NCBI GenBank assembly: GCA_013399015.1
Contig: VWZX01008269.1
Coordinates: forward strand, 4,355 to 68,354
Reading direction: 5' to 3'
DNA length: 64,000 bases
From: Galbula dea
Taxonomy: Eukaryota > Chordata > Aves > Piciformes > Galbulidae
The position numbers and the translations under genes were made by a program. Shown one piece after another: positions 50,980 through 63,700 of this stretch; within the stretch, counting starts at the first letter, position 1; each line of letters opens with the position of its first letter. The notes under the pieces were generated by a model. It was not told where the DNA came from, ran no database searches, and saw only the letters and a list, made by a program, of their open reading frames with translations.

Positions 50980-53900
50980 AGTCCTCCAAAAAAAAAAGAG
51001 TAATCCATCACTCTTTTTGCTGTATTTGGGGCCTGTTTCTTTTCATAAAATGTAAGATTAGACAGAGACTATAGTAATCTTTTGGCAGAAGATCACTTGA
51101 TATTTCAGGCATAAATTATTTATGTTAGTTTATGTGGCAATTCCTGGTCAGCCTCCTCTTCTGGAATGGGCATAATCTAAAGAACAAGGATGAAAGGCTG
51201 AGAAAAAATAGCTACTCGCTAAGTTTTTGATGGTGCTACAGACATTTTATTCCTTTAGGGAGGAAAGAGGAAGAAGAAGGAATAAAAATTAAAATAGCAT
51301 ATCTTCTCAGCAGATGATTCAAAGGGACTTTATCCTTCCAAGGGAACTGGAAGAACAATTCTCTTTCAACAAGGGAGTTTGGAGATTTTGCAGTTATAAA
51401 GGCCTCTCACTGCAGAGGAAGTAGAGGCCTGGGAAAGTTGGTGAAAAGGAAACACAAGCAGTATCAGCAAATTGAAATGTAGTGTGAAGTTACTGGGGAA
51501 ATAAGAAAAAGTGTGTGAGTTTACTAGCCAATTTTGCTTGTAGGAAAAATCCATTTAGCACAACTTCAGACTACATTGTAAGGATAGTGACTTCAAAATA
51601 GTCAGGAGATTTAGTTTAAAAAGTGCGTTCCTTATCTAACCTAAAACTCAATTGCAGTTACACCCAGGGTATTTTGCGCCAAGAGGGATAGGTCTTTTGG
51701 CATACATACTGTGGAATTTGAGTACTAGGCTGTTTAAAAATGGCTAAAATTGAACTCCAACAAGGTCAAAGCTCTGGCCAGTTAGGTGAAAGAAGTGTCA
51801 GTGCTCTAAGAACAGCTATAAAATTCAATTCAAATATCAGGAAGACAAACACGAGGGTTTATATAACTATTATGCACTGATGCTTCAGCTATTTAAAGGC
51901 ACAAGACGGTGGATATGTTTATACCCATCACTCAGCAGTCCAGAATAAATAAGAAAAAAAAAAGGAGAGGAAATTAGATTTGATCTAATGAGTGAGAATG
52001 CAAATACTAGATGACTTGTAGTGCTGCCTCAAACAGCTATTGGTTTTAATTTGTTCAAGTCACTTTTAAAACTTCTTTTAAGTTTCCTATTATGTAATTG
52101 CTTTTTGGATTTTTTTCTTCTATTCCTTTTCTACATTAATGCTTGATAGCTGCTCATGAATGTATACTTTATTTTACTGTTGCATGGGAGATCCAACAAT
52201 GACCTCCTGTGCCAGAAAGATTGCCAGACAAGTGGCTGGAGGTGTCTGCTTCTTCTTGCAAATATTTTTTTCCTTAAATCTCTGTGGGGATATTGAGGGA
52301 AGAACAGAAATTAAGGGATGATGGTTATAAACTAAACTAGAGATCTCCTCTTTCTAATTGTGAAGACGATTCCCTGGGCTTGGCCTTGAACAGTCCGATC
52401 TCCTGCAGGGCAAGGTCACTGAAGTGTAGTGGCTTGGTATTAGAGGGTTGTGTTTTCTAACACCTGGGTGATGAATGGAGTTTCCAGCTAGTAATTAGAC
52501 ACCTCTTACAGGCAGCAGAAGAGTCCTTTTGTGTACACTGTTTTCAAAGGTGGGGGTGGGAATAGGGCTCCTAAAAAGCAGAAAGAAAAAACCTTCCTGT
52601 ATGGTGTTTCATGTTAGCTTTCACTCCGTCAGGAAGAAAAGAAAATCAAACCGAACCAAACCAAAAAATTGTAATTGAAGTTAGTTTCATATCAAATTTC
52701 ATAAGGGGACATTCTTGCTGAATTCTCAGCTGATTTTTTCACTCTCTTACAACTCAATATCACATTACACATATTGAAAATAAATGTGTTTTGCAAGCTA
52801 ATGGATAATGAGGCTTTTAAGAGAAATCCCTGGACCCCTACATCTCTCTTGAGCCCAGGGAAGTTAGCATTCATTGACCACTCCAAGGGGATTTATTTAA
52901 GCCTAAAATAAGTATTTCTTTGGACTTAATTATAGGAAGTGCTTAAGCTGCTGAATTCAAATGCCAAAAGGGATTCATTTAGCCCAAAGTGCATCTTTTC
53001 CTGTTCTGAAATTAAATCTCTCAGAGCAGTTTGAAGCAAGCAAGAAAAAGAGAGGAGTGAACATTACTTTTTTTTTATTGTGCTTATGCATAGTTTTGAG
53101 ATCTGCTTTATGCCTGTATGCTAAAAAAGCTCTTTTGGAAAACAGCTCTTGTTCATCTCCCTGATAACTTCTAAAACAGGTATGACAGGCACTTTGGTTG
53201 CAACAATAGACAGTAAACAGATCAAAGAATTTAATTGTTAAAAAAATAAAGTTTTTATGGCTTTTGTGTTTTTTCATGTCTGTATACTGTCTGTGATTAA
53301 CACAGAAATGATTGATTATTGATTGTTAAATTACCGCTGTTTCAGTCTATCCTATAAGTCTTATTAGAACTTGCATGTCAGAAATTTTGACAAAGTACAG
53401 TTTCAGGGAGTGCAGTGGTACTCACTGACAGCAGATACCTGGCCCTGATCTAGCAGGTAGAAAGTCCCCACAGACTGTAATAGCCTAAAGTTTCAGTATC
53501 ACTTGCAAGCACAAAATATCTGCATTGAAAGTCCATGCAACTGTACAGGAGCATGGGTATGATTATTTGAGATAGTTATCAATATTTGGGGCACGCTTTG
53601 TGTTCAGTTGGACCAATGCAACTACATTAAAGTACTACTGATATTTACCTACATTTCTCTGAGTATTTTGTATGGAAATTAGGGACTTTCTCCCTGTTTT
53701 TTTGTTCATCCTACTCAAATATATGCCTCTGACTGTTCCCTCCTGATGAAACAAAGGCATAAAAAACACCTCATCTCTGGGCTGTCAGTTTTGCCCAAGG
53801 TACCCAAAGCTCCTGGTCTATCCCTTTAATTTCTTTGTGATTCTTTCCCAGAGATTCTTATCGGTGTAACAGCTGTGAAGTTTTGAAGATGATAGCAAAG

Positions 53901-55367
53901 GGAACATCATGTCATTGATTTGGTGTGGTAAAAATGGAGTACTTCCATTTTTTTTTTTGTTGTTTTGTTTTGAAAATAAAACACAATCTGTTTTATCTAA
54001 CTCTGATGTAGGGAACCTAGTTGCTGACTGAATTCTCTGAAGTTCTCTGAGTTGTCTGAAACCACTTGTATCACATCGGTCTGAAGGCTGTATTAATCTT
54101 AGCGAGGTGGAAATGAATGCCTCCTCAATGACATCCGTTAAATGAGCTATTCTGTTCCTTCAGTTCCTCATGATGTCTCAGACAATTGGCCTTTCTGCAC
54201 TTCAGTTTCTCTGAAACTCTGTCACTGCAAAACATGGATTCAGGGAAGGGACAAGAGAAGAACAAGGAAGTTTTGTTCTTTAGTTAAATCCCAGTTCCTT
54301 TCTCCAGATAAATGCTGTCATAGTCACCTTGGAGAGGAGACAATCATTGTGTCCCAGAGAATGGGGAGACAATGGTTTTGCACCATGCTTATGACCCAGG
54401 CTGTTATTATCTAGTTTATCAAACGCACATATACATTTTGTTCACCTGACTGGAAATATAAGGGTAGTATTGTAGTCACAAGAAGCACAGGAAATAACAT
54501 TTGACATAAGGAAAAGCTACTCCCTTTTTATACTAATATTTATGTCTGCTTCATTAGAGCTGAAAATATTTGCTGAACAGACACGTGAAAATTTAGAACT
54601 ATTGATGTGACAGAAAAAAACTCAAGAAAATCAAGCTGTATTAAAATGCATAAAAGCATTGATATAGTTGGTCCAGGACTTTTATTGTTAATAATGATAA
54701 TATGAACATCCTCCTGCCTGAAGTATTTCTGAGTCACTTTGGATAGCACAAAACCCCAAACAACTAAGATGACTTCATGATTCACGTGATTTTAATAAAA
54801 TCTAAAAACATTAATGGATCTGTCCTGTAGTATTGAGGTCATGTAATTGTTAGTTCTTTCTGCTGCATTTATTAGGTTAGCATGCGTTTGTACAGCAGCG
54901 GAGATTTTTTACCACAAGTTTTGTTTAGCCATAGAGCTTTAAATCCCATTGATAGCTTTCTTTCGTGGTAATGATTTGTTTATTTTCTTTTTTATTTTTA
55001 ACCTTGGCATTCTAATAGTTTATTACTATTATGTCTCTTTCATTTTTTTTCAATCAGATATATATGCAGCTATGTGTCTATATGTTAATATATATAGTAT
55101 AAATATGTGTGTGTTAAATAAAGATATGCAGGTATTTATTTTATGTATTTTATGGAATTAATCAGATTCTGCTGTATAAAAACAAACCTTCCATTTATAA
55201 GCCAGAATTTAACCTGGTAGAAGCTAGTGTCTAGAAATGGTCAGTGGTGTGAGTTTTTTAGAGAAGAAATTTTCCATTAAACGTCACCATTGTTTATAGT
55301 AACAATATTGAATCCTGTATTTAATATCATAAATACATTTACACTTAATAAAGTTATATATTAATGA

Positions 55368-55410
55368 ATTACAATTACATTGTAATAATTTCTTAATGTA
55401 ATTAACATTA
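55368..55410. other. Two adjacent AT hairpins
   Basis: ATTACAAT/ATTGTAAT arms (55368-55375 and 55379-55386, 3-nt loop) are followed by TAATGT/ACATTA (55394-55399 and 55405-55410, 5-nt loop). Base composition here is extremely AT-rich, so chance is a sufficient explanation. Confidence 0.5.
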
Positions 55411-56625
55411 TATATTAGTATTAATTTTTTTACAAGCTGAAGGAAAAAATACTTGGACAATAGTTATTAAAAGTAAATTTATTTATTGTTTATAACATTA
55501 TTGTTGGGTTTGTTGCTAGCATGACCTTAGAGTGGGTTATAGCTTAGTTTTTTACTCTATGCTTAAAAATAGGAAAGAAGCACATAAAGCTAGATGGGAG
55601 TAATCATTGGAGTGCACGTTTGAAAAGACTAATGTTCTGTTTTGAACTTCAGAAAAGCTGTTGTTTCAAGTTCTGAAATGCATAACATTTGTACATTTGT
55701 AATATACCAGGAAGATAAATTGTGTCAAACAGCATATCTTAGTTCATTTTTGCTTTCTTTTGTCAAATCAAAATGTTATAATATATTTGGGAAGATTAAA
55801 AATGAGTAGAGACCTACCACTTTTAACTTTTTTTTGTTGCCTTTGTTTCATGGATCCTGAACTGCTGATGTTACTCCCAGGCATTCCTGCTTTCCTACTT
55901 AACGAATGGTACGTAATAATGAGTTATTCTAGAATTAGCAGTGGAATAATTGTAGCTTGCAGCACTGGGAGAAGCAGAGGCACAAATAAGGGGAACACTT
56001 TGGAAGAATACCACAGCAGCTGCAAACTTTATACATGCATTTGTAAAATACATAAAAGATCACTTGGCTGATCTTTGGTCCTCTGTAAAATCCAGTATGT
56101 CCTGTTTCAGCAATAGAGGCCAGATGCACATCTTAAGCAGAATTTGACCCTGTTAGTTCAAGGAAACTAGAACAAAACCTATACAGAATTACTGTTTCAA
56201 ACTCAGTATAGAATGAAGATTCTCATGTAGGCAGAGGGTTATTTAAAAATCTACAGTTTTAATTATACTGATCTCATTTGAGTTAAAGCCCTCAAATATT
56301 TTAAGTGGTATTCTAACAGGATTCTAAGCAAAAAAAACTGAACAAAACCCAAAAAAATATTTTCAAATCCTTAAATTTGTTACATAGACCACAAAAATAT
56401 ATGACTGTCAGTTCTCTCAAAATAAAAACAAAAGTAGAATCTGTAATTTCATATTTTAATGGTAAGAGTAAAATTTGTCTAGTTCTTTGAAATATAATTA
56501 ATTTTCTAATGCAAACACCTTGAAATTATAAATTTTGGAAGAAGGGACAAGCAACTCAGGAAGGCTACAAGGATGCCGTGAGGTTATAAAGGGAGAAACT
56601 GTAATTTAATCTGGCTATTAACAGA

Positions 56626-56695
56626 CATATATTTTACATATATATAATATGCTATATAATAATATATATAGTGTATATATATAGTGTATATATAT
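56626..56695. repeat. TA-rich microsatellite with TATATAGTGTATA units
   Basis: Alternating TA sequence in which a GTGTATATATATA-type unit occurs twice in tandem (56671-56695). It lies directly upstream of the CR1 at 56725. Confidence 0.8.
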
Positions 56696-56724
56696 TTGGG
56701 TTTTTTCTCTACTATGTTAGCAGC

Positions 56725-57900
56725 AAAAGGAGGGCTAAGGACAATCTTCATCCTTACTGGATATGGGCAGAAACATAACAAAAAAAGATGTGGAAAAGGC
56801 TGACATACTTAATGCCTTTGCTGCCTCTGACTTTAATAGTGAGACCAGTTCTTCTCAGTGTACCCAGTGCCCTGAGCTGGAGGACAGGGACAGGGGCAGA
56901 ATGAAGCCCCCATAATGCAAGTGGAATAGTTAGTGAACAGCTGAACCACTTAGACACATCCAAGTCTGTGGGGCCAGATAGGAACCACCCAAGCGTGCTG
57001 AGGAAATTGGGGGAATTGCTTATCAAGACACTTCCCATCATTCAACAGCAACCCTGGCTAGTTGGGGAGGAAGGCTTTACAGAGCTATTTGGACAGGCTG
57101 AATCAATGGGCCAAGGCCAATGGGATGAAGTTCAAGAAGGCCAATTGCCACGTCCTGCACTTCAGTCACAACAACCCCATTCAATGTTACAGGTGTGGGT
57201 CACAGTGATTGGAAAGATGTCCAACAGAAAATGACCTGGGGTTGCTGGTCGACAGCCAGCTGAACATGAGCCAGCAGTGTGCCCAAGTGGCCAAGAAGGC
57301 CAAACAACATCCAGGTTTGTATCAGAAATAGTGTGGCCATCAGGACTAGGGAAGTGATTGTCCCTCTGTCCTCACCACTGGTGAGGCTGCACCTAGAATA
57401 CAGTGTTCAGTTTTGGTCCCTTCTTTAAAACAAGGACATTGAGTTGCTGTAGCATGTCCAAAGAAGGGCAATAAAGCTGGTGGAAGGGTCTAAAGCACAA
57501 GTCTTATGAGAAGTGTCTGAGGGAACCGGATTTATTTAGCCTGGAGAACAGGGGACTCAGGGGAGACCTGTCTACAACTACCAGAAAGGAGGTTATAGTG
57601 AGGTGGAGGTTGGTCTCTTTTCTCAAGTAACGAATGATAGGACAAGAGGAAATGGCTTCAAGTTGCATCAGAGGAGGTTCAGGTTGGATATTGAGAGATT
57701 TTTTTTCACCGAAATGCTTGTGAGTCACTGGAACAAGCTGCCCAGGGAAGTGGTTGAGTCACCTTCTTTGGAGGTATTTAAAGACATGTAGATATGGTGC
57801 TGAGGGATGTGGTTTAGTGGTGGACTTGGCAAAGTTAAATTAAAGGTTGGACTTGATGCTCTTAAAGGTCTTTCTAACCTAAATGATTCTATGATTCTAA
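56725..57900 (+). repeat. Long CR1 LINE copy with the RT core deleted
   Basis: About 1.2 kb of plus-strand CR1. The 5' part covers the linker and start of RT: KADVLNAF-like sequence at 56798-56822, then SVGPDRNHPSVLRKLGELL and IQQQPWLVGE (56962-57069). At about 57070 it jumps directly to KALQSYLDRLNQWAKANGMK and FKKANCHVLHF. By family layout about 200 codons, including the GVPQGS and FADD catalytic boxes, are missing. After that the C-terminal region continues (LLVDSQLNMSQQCAQVAKKA from about 57241, then GLFSQVTNDRTRGNG, RFRLDIERFFFTEM and WNKLPREVVESPSLEVFK to 57785). It carries several stops and frameshifts in 57300-57600. The 3' UTR ends in ATTCTATGATTCTAA (57886-57900). The tail unit is ATTCTATG, unlike the ATTCTGTG of the 35- and 50.8-kb copies, so it belongs to another and older subfamily. 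Confidence 0.94.
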
Positions 57901-58750
57901 GTCAACCCATGGATTTCACATCTGGGAACTTGTGAATTTGCAAAAGACAGACATCCAGATTCTGTTTCTAGAGAGTCTTGTAATAAGTTTTACATTTACT
58001 ATTAAGCTAAAAAATGTTAGAGTATATACTCACAAAACAAAAAATCATGGTATTACTTTCAGTACCATTCAAAGAAGAACTCTTTTTTTTAGAGTAGAAA
58101 AGTGAGTCAGGATCCAGTACTGAAACAAATTGTAATAAATGACCTATGTAATTTCATGGTTGTGGATACGGACAAATCTTGCCAAGCTCTTTCAACTGAT
58201 TTCATTTCAGGCTTACCTTAATCAAGCAGCTGACATGCAACTCTCTTTCTCCAGTTTGATTATATATACTTGATATACTTCAGTGTTTTAGGAATGAAGT
58301 ACTATTAAACAGCATATTGTATATGGAAACTTGGGGAAAGATACAAACAGTTTTCAAACCAGTTTTGTCCACCATGCCAAAGTTGATTGCATGATACTTC
58401 TACAATATCTTTTGCTGATCAGAAGTTATATCCTTAGTGCCTTCTGATCCTTAACGGTGCATTGATTTTAAATTCAAGTCGTGTGATGTCCTTACCTTGT
58501 ATGATAGTTCCATTATATAAACCTACTTCAAGGAATTTAAGCCTATATTCAAAACAGCAGAAACCTGTTCTATCCAATCCTTGCTCTTTTTCACTAATCT
58601 TCCCAATAAAAAGGTTAAAGTACAAGTACAAAGACTTCTTAACACGTATTTGGAAGAAAAAAAAGTGAAAACCTGTAGTCAATCTTTTTAACCATGTTTT
58701 AGGTATCTGTGATCACATGATCTACATATATTGTAAGCAATTCAATCAGG

Positions 58751-58800
58751 GTTGGTTTTTGATGGTTTTTGTTTTGTTTCATTTGTTTGCTTGTTTTTTT
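58751..58800. repeat. T/G-rich low-complexity tract
   Basis: Degenerate GGTTTTTG/TTTG units ending in a T run. Confidence 0.65.
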
Positions 58801-59981
58801 CCTAATTGCTTAGGAGTTCTTACATTTATTTTGCCTTATCCAGAATAATGGATTTAGGATTTCCCGTAAGAAGCCTGAGACACGAAAGATCATATATCAG
58901 GAAATGAAAACTTGAATGTCCCCAAGGAAAATACGTTTCTATTGGGGATTTAGAGCAGATGTTTACATTTTTTTGCTAGTTTTGAGAAATAACATATGTC
59001 TTTCACATTTATTTGTTTATCAAATACTGATATAGAATAACATTGTTCCTGTAGTTCATAATGAGAAACAAAACCAGATACAAGAAAAAGGAAATAAGAA
59101 GATCCATTACAAACCTTTGAATAAGCAAAAAAAGGCTTCTTAAATCTATACCTTTGGTTTTATTTGAGAATAGTCCCTAATTTATAAAAAATTCCTTTAT
59201 AAAATAAAGCCTACAAAAGGAGAAAATCTTCATGGCCTTTTCAGTTGTATCATCAGAGGTGGAGATTTGCCTTCTTATTGAGCAGACAACTGTGCATCCC
59301 TCAAGAGATTTATGTCCAGCTGTCTTGTCAGGTAAGCAAGAGGTCTGAGTATATATGTAGACTGCCTCTGTTTCAGATTCCATTGGTTCAAGTCTCTCTT
59401 CTGCTGAAATTCTTGTTAAGACAACTAGTGCAGCCTAAGCTTATGCTATTTTTGAGGAAACTTCCTATGCCTTTTATGAGAACAGCAAATATCAACGAAC
59501 TCAGTGACATGGGTGCTAAACAGTTTTATCTTTGTCTTTCTTGTTGCTTACAAACCTCAAGCCAGCGGCTGCTCTGAAAAGGTCAAGGTACTATATGCTG
59601 CACAGGTGACTGACTCTTCCCTCCCTTCCCCAGAGGAAATTGAGATTGGTGTTAGGAATACTCAGATTCTCCCATGGGTTTGTTTCTTTTGTGATTTTTT
59701 TTCTCTCCCCCTGTTATGAGCAAGAAAGAGTATAGTGGCTTCTGAAAAGTAATCACATGACTTTTTTAGATTTATCCTAAGCTTTTGTAATTCATAACTG
59801 AAGGACCACCAGTAAGCTTAGTGCAACCTCTTAGCCTTCATTAACCACGTTGTAGGTTATCTCTCCTGAGAAGTCTTTCCTTCTTGTCTTATTCTGTGTC
59901 ACTTCATGGGTTAAGTACCTTAGAAAATGGACAGTTTTGAAGAAGTAGATTATCCATTCACTGCCGCTTGTGTGTTCCTTT

Positions 59982-60011
59982 CTCCTCCTCCTCCTCCTCC
60001 TCCCCCTCCCC
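59982..60011. repeat. (CTC)n trinucleotide repeat
   Basis: About seven CTC units followed by CCCCCTCCC. On the minus strand the (GAG)n produces an arginine-rich frame that should not be taken for a protein. Confidence 0.85.
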
Positions 60012-60350
60012 TGTTCCTTTCTTTGCCTTTTCAATGTAAGATGGAAAAGAACAAAGAGATTTGAAGGAAAGTCAATCTAATCAAGTTGAATCCCCTTCAC
60101 CTCAGATATGCAGGAGTTAAATTCTGCAGTTCAAGCTCTGATGCTGTTCGAAAAATTGAGAAGAGTGTGTTGAGGGGGAAAAAAAGGGGTGAGGCCAAGG
60201 AGAACATTCTTTTATGGCATTTTGTAGCCTCTGGGAAAGGAAAGCTTTGCTCTTTCAGAAAAGTCAGATTAGTGCTCTCCTTCAGGCACCTCATCTGGAG
60301 AAACTTGTCCATGGCTGACTGTAATCACTGTCATCTGGAAAAGAAGGGAA

Positions 60351-60364
60351 TTTTTTTTTTTTTT
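60351..60364. repeat. Poly(T) run of 14
   Basis: A T homopolymer followed by AATAATAA. Confidence 0.8.
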
Positions 60365-60865
60365 AATAATAAGCTATATGATTAATTTGGAGCTGTCCAG
60401 CAGGCCATGGGCTCATTGACAGTTTTTCATATTGATGCAGTCACTCGTCCTTCAATAATAAACCTATAGAGACAATATAGAAAGGCAATTGTAAATGCTG
60501 TTTTAGTGAAATACAAATATGATATCAAGCATAACATTGCTTGAACGGTGAAAACAGAGTAAAGTATGTGGACATTCATTTATGAAAGTTGGCACATCAT
60601 TGTTCTTGTTTGTTTTAGTCACGGAACAATCTATTGAATTAATCATGACTATTCATTTGTTGCAAAGATAAGAATGTACTGGGATTTGGTTTGCTATTAT
60701 TACTATTCAGTTATTATGTATATGAACAATCTACAGGACACTATTGCTTTAATTTTCCTCACATGTCTAATGCTTTACACCCATCTTTGTCACCAGCCTA
60801 GTGAGACACTGGAACAGTTCAAACAGATTAGTATTTAATCCAATCACAATTAGATTTAATTTTTC

Positions 60866-60932
60866 TCAGAATCACTGAATCACAGAATCATTACAGTTGG
60901 AAATGACCCTCAAATAATAGCTTACTCCAAAA
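60866..60932 (-). repeat. CR1 LINE, tail and terminal 3' UTR only
   Basis: The plus strand reads TCAGAATCACTGAATCACAG, then AATCATTACAGTTGGAAATG and ACCCTCAA. This is the reverse complement of the CR1 3' end with two to three 8-bp tail units. ATTACAGTTGGAAAnGACCCTCAA is the same form as at 50.8 kb, so it belongs to the same subfamily. After 60917 it decays quickly (CTTACTCCAA may be the remains of CTAGTCCAA). About 65 bp, one of the shortest CR1 pieces in the window. Confidence 0.82.
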
Positions 60933-63540
60933 TTTCCCAAATGTAATAGATCGTAAATGATGTAAGGACAATTCAGCAAAGTTTTGTAATATTGCTACAG
61001 TTTTAAAAAACCTTTCTTCTGAAAATAAACAGAATCTTGTCTTATGTATCCAGGATCACTGCAACAATTCTGGTGTTTCTGTAATAGCAAGAGAGAGTTA
61101 TTGTCTAACAACACAGTGACACTATCTGTTAAAACATGGTTTTCCAATTTATTGATTCATATTGTGTTATAAAATAACCCAAGACTTTTAATATTCTGCA
61201 GGCTTAGTGTTTTTCAAAGAGAAGAAAAGAGCACACACTGTTACAAAGAAAAATAAAAAGTTAATTTTATAGCTGACTAAAGTGTTGGTCCTTCTGCTAG
61301 AACATTGTTGTATAAGATTTCTGGACATTTACTTGTCAGTCTAAATTAAACAAACCTTCAAATTTCTTTGAACAATTAAAAAAAATACAGGTATCACATG
61401 TCTAGTGTATATAATAATCTGGGTTTGCATTGTACTGCACAGTTGTAGACAAGTGTGCATTTAAAATAAACGTGACTCCCTTTCTAATTATTTTTTAGAG
61501 ATTCAGAGTTTGAATTTCTAAATGTTTTATGGTCATATTCTAATTTTTATAAAACTTTTCCTTTCCTCAGTGAAAAAAAGTCTGAAATGTAACAGCTTAG
61601 TTTAAGTGAAAGCTGTGTTGAGAGGTAGCAAAATGTAGAGTCTGAATATTCAGTGGGCTGTGTTGGCATATCTCCTCATCCACCCAGAGCTCTGCTGGAG
61701 TTAATGTACACATGTACAGCTGGAGGATTAAAGACTCAGACAGCAGCAAGGATAATTCTTTACATCTTAGCCTATATTCCACAAAGTGCTCTACATTTTC
61801 TCTTGCAAGATTTGTTCTGAGTGGACATTTAAGACTATAGTATTTCCTGGTTTATTTAACTTTTTGCTCACTGAATCTCCTAATCATAGGGATAGCTTGT
61901 CATAATACTACTTCTAGGTATGCAAAGTGTCACTAACGTAGGCTTCTGAGTAATTAAGTAATTTCTGCTGGGCAATTTAAACCATTGGTATAAACTTGGA
62001 AGGTGATAAGTCAGTCAGACGCTTCATCTCATGTAAGTATTTTGTTAGGTAGAGGTGAGTTATTTTGTATTTGAGCAAACATATTTTAGTTGAGCCATGC
62101 AAGGGGACTGGTGGGAGTTCATTCACACTCTTGTAACTGCTAGATTTTACAGTAAAAGTAATTATCAATTTCTTCTTATTACTATTACTGTCTTACAGGC
62201 TTACTGCCCCCTTCAGATGAATGATGACATATCATTCACAAGAACACAATGCAATATCTGTAAGTAAGGCTTGCAGTAATTTTTTTTGAGAAGTAATTAA
62301 AGTGTTGAGGGAGAAATACTTCAGACATGAAGAAACTGTAATGGGTAATGCCTTATTGCTTCTCACAAAATTTAGGTGTCTTTAAATAAACTTTAATCCA
62401 AAACCATCATGGCCTGTGGTAATACATACTATGTATTATTTTGTTTTCTTCCTATCTTCTAGAAGTGTTGACCTCTACTTCTTCATAGAGTGCTATCTAA
62501 ACTTCATAGTAGATTTATTTCAATGTAAAGGCTGAAGTATTTGGTCCTTAGCTTTATTTTGCTTTCAAGGTCAGTGAGTCAGGATAGATTTATTTAAAAC
62601 TAAATGGAAGGTTTTACAAGACACAGGAACTTGTACTTTGTAAGAGTTGTCTGTACAGGAAAGGCCAGTACAAAAACTGACATAATACAAATATGTTCAA
62701 CACTTAAAATGCTCATAATAGCTCAAGAAATTCTGCATGGAACTGTACTGTACAGGCTATTTACATCCTGAAAGACACCTAACACCAGCCTAATGCTTAT
62801 TCTACTACTATACAGCTGTTAATATGATTGTGGTACTTATCTTTTTATATTTAGCTCTCTTTCTCCATAAGAACCAGAACGTCATCTTTTGTTCTTTCAA
62901 GAGAATTGTGTTTAAAAATGTGTTTGTAACCCTTTTACTATAACTGAATTGGATGACATCCATTTGAGTTAATCTAGGTCATCTCTTTACTGACCTTGAA
63001 GAAGTTGAAGAATCTGAAACTTCAAAGAATCTAAAATATTTTAATTGACCCCTTATCTTCCTTCTGCTTCATCTGTAATAAAGCTTTCAGTCTAACTCAT
63101 TTCTCTCCTACCAACGTAGCCACGGTATCCAAATCTCAAATTACTGTAAGAGTTTACTTGTTGTAATACTGCCTGTAAGTGTCAGGTGATACCTGAAATC
63201 GATTTTGTATACTCAGAGAGAAGGGAGTTTACACTTGAAAAAAAAAAAACAAGACAAAGTCATCATGATTCTGTCTTATGAGATTGCCAAAGGAGAGCTG
63301 AAGGAATATGGAATTAAATTAATGAAAGGAATTAGATAACTTTTAATCATGCTAAGACATTAATGGACCTCTGAACATTTTCAGAACTCTTTTGCACCCT
63401 CTAGCTAGTGGCAGACTTGGGATAAGAATTTGTTATGTATCATAGGAGAGGTACTTGGGAGCTGAGCTGGGGACATGTGACCTCTGATGTATATAATTTA
63501 AAGATGAGGATTGTTTTGCAGAAAACAAAACCTGTAATTT
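60933..63540. other. Unique AT-rich sequence, no gene seen
   Basis: No recognised exon, RNA gene or repeat. Open frames are under 65 codons. Confidence 0.55.
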
Positions 63541-63700
63541 AGAATCATAGGATGTCCTGAGTTAGAGGAGACTCGTGATGATCAGTCCCTATCTATGCAC
63601 AGGACAACCCCCAAAATTACACTATGTGCCTCAGGGTGTTGTTCAGGTGTTCGTGAATTCTGACAGGTTTGATGCCATGAAGGACTACCTCTTTCTAGAG
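63541..63700 (-). repeat. CR1 LINE 3' fragment of a third type
   Basis: The plus strand starts AGAATCATAGGATGTCCTGA and continues with AGTCCCTATC, then TGCACAGGACAACCCCCAAA, ATGTGCCTCAGGGTG and TTCGTGAATTCTGACAGG. This order matches the reverse complement of the 3' UTR of the avian CR1 type that carries a CACAGGACACCCCCAA segment. It is diverged and its 5' side fades near 63700. It differs from every other copy in this window, so it is a separate and older subfamily. Confidence 0.82.

Larger units (their letters stand above)
50980..56724. other. Unique tract without supported genes
   Basis: AT-rich with no recognised exon or interspersed repeat. A less AT-rich patch near 52370-52560 and the open frame at 54142-54414 (90 codons) have no family features. 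Two adjacent short hairpins at 55368-55410 and a TA-rich block at 56626-56695 are listed separately. There is a T run at 53949-53960. Confidence 0.5.
57901..60865. other. Unique sequence with simple repeats, no gene
   Basis: No recognised exon. It holds a T/G-rich run (58751-58800), a CCT tract (59982-60011) and a 14-T run (60351-60364). The 110-codon frame at 59245-59577 has no domain motif and its opposite strand is open as well, which argues for chance. Confidence 0.5.

Noticed and set aside
57603..57791. Open frame with DRTRGNG and LPREVVESPSLEVFK
   Set aside because: It is the C-terminal end of CR1 ORF2 inside the element at 56725-57900, not a host gene.
59245..59577. 110-codon plus-strand frame
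   Set aside because: No domain motif, composition like its flanks, and an overlapping open frame on the other strand. Chance is sufficient.
59831..60034. Minus-strand frame rich in arginine
   Set aside because: The arginine run comes from the GAG trinucleotide repeat at 59982-60011. No other coding support.
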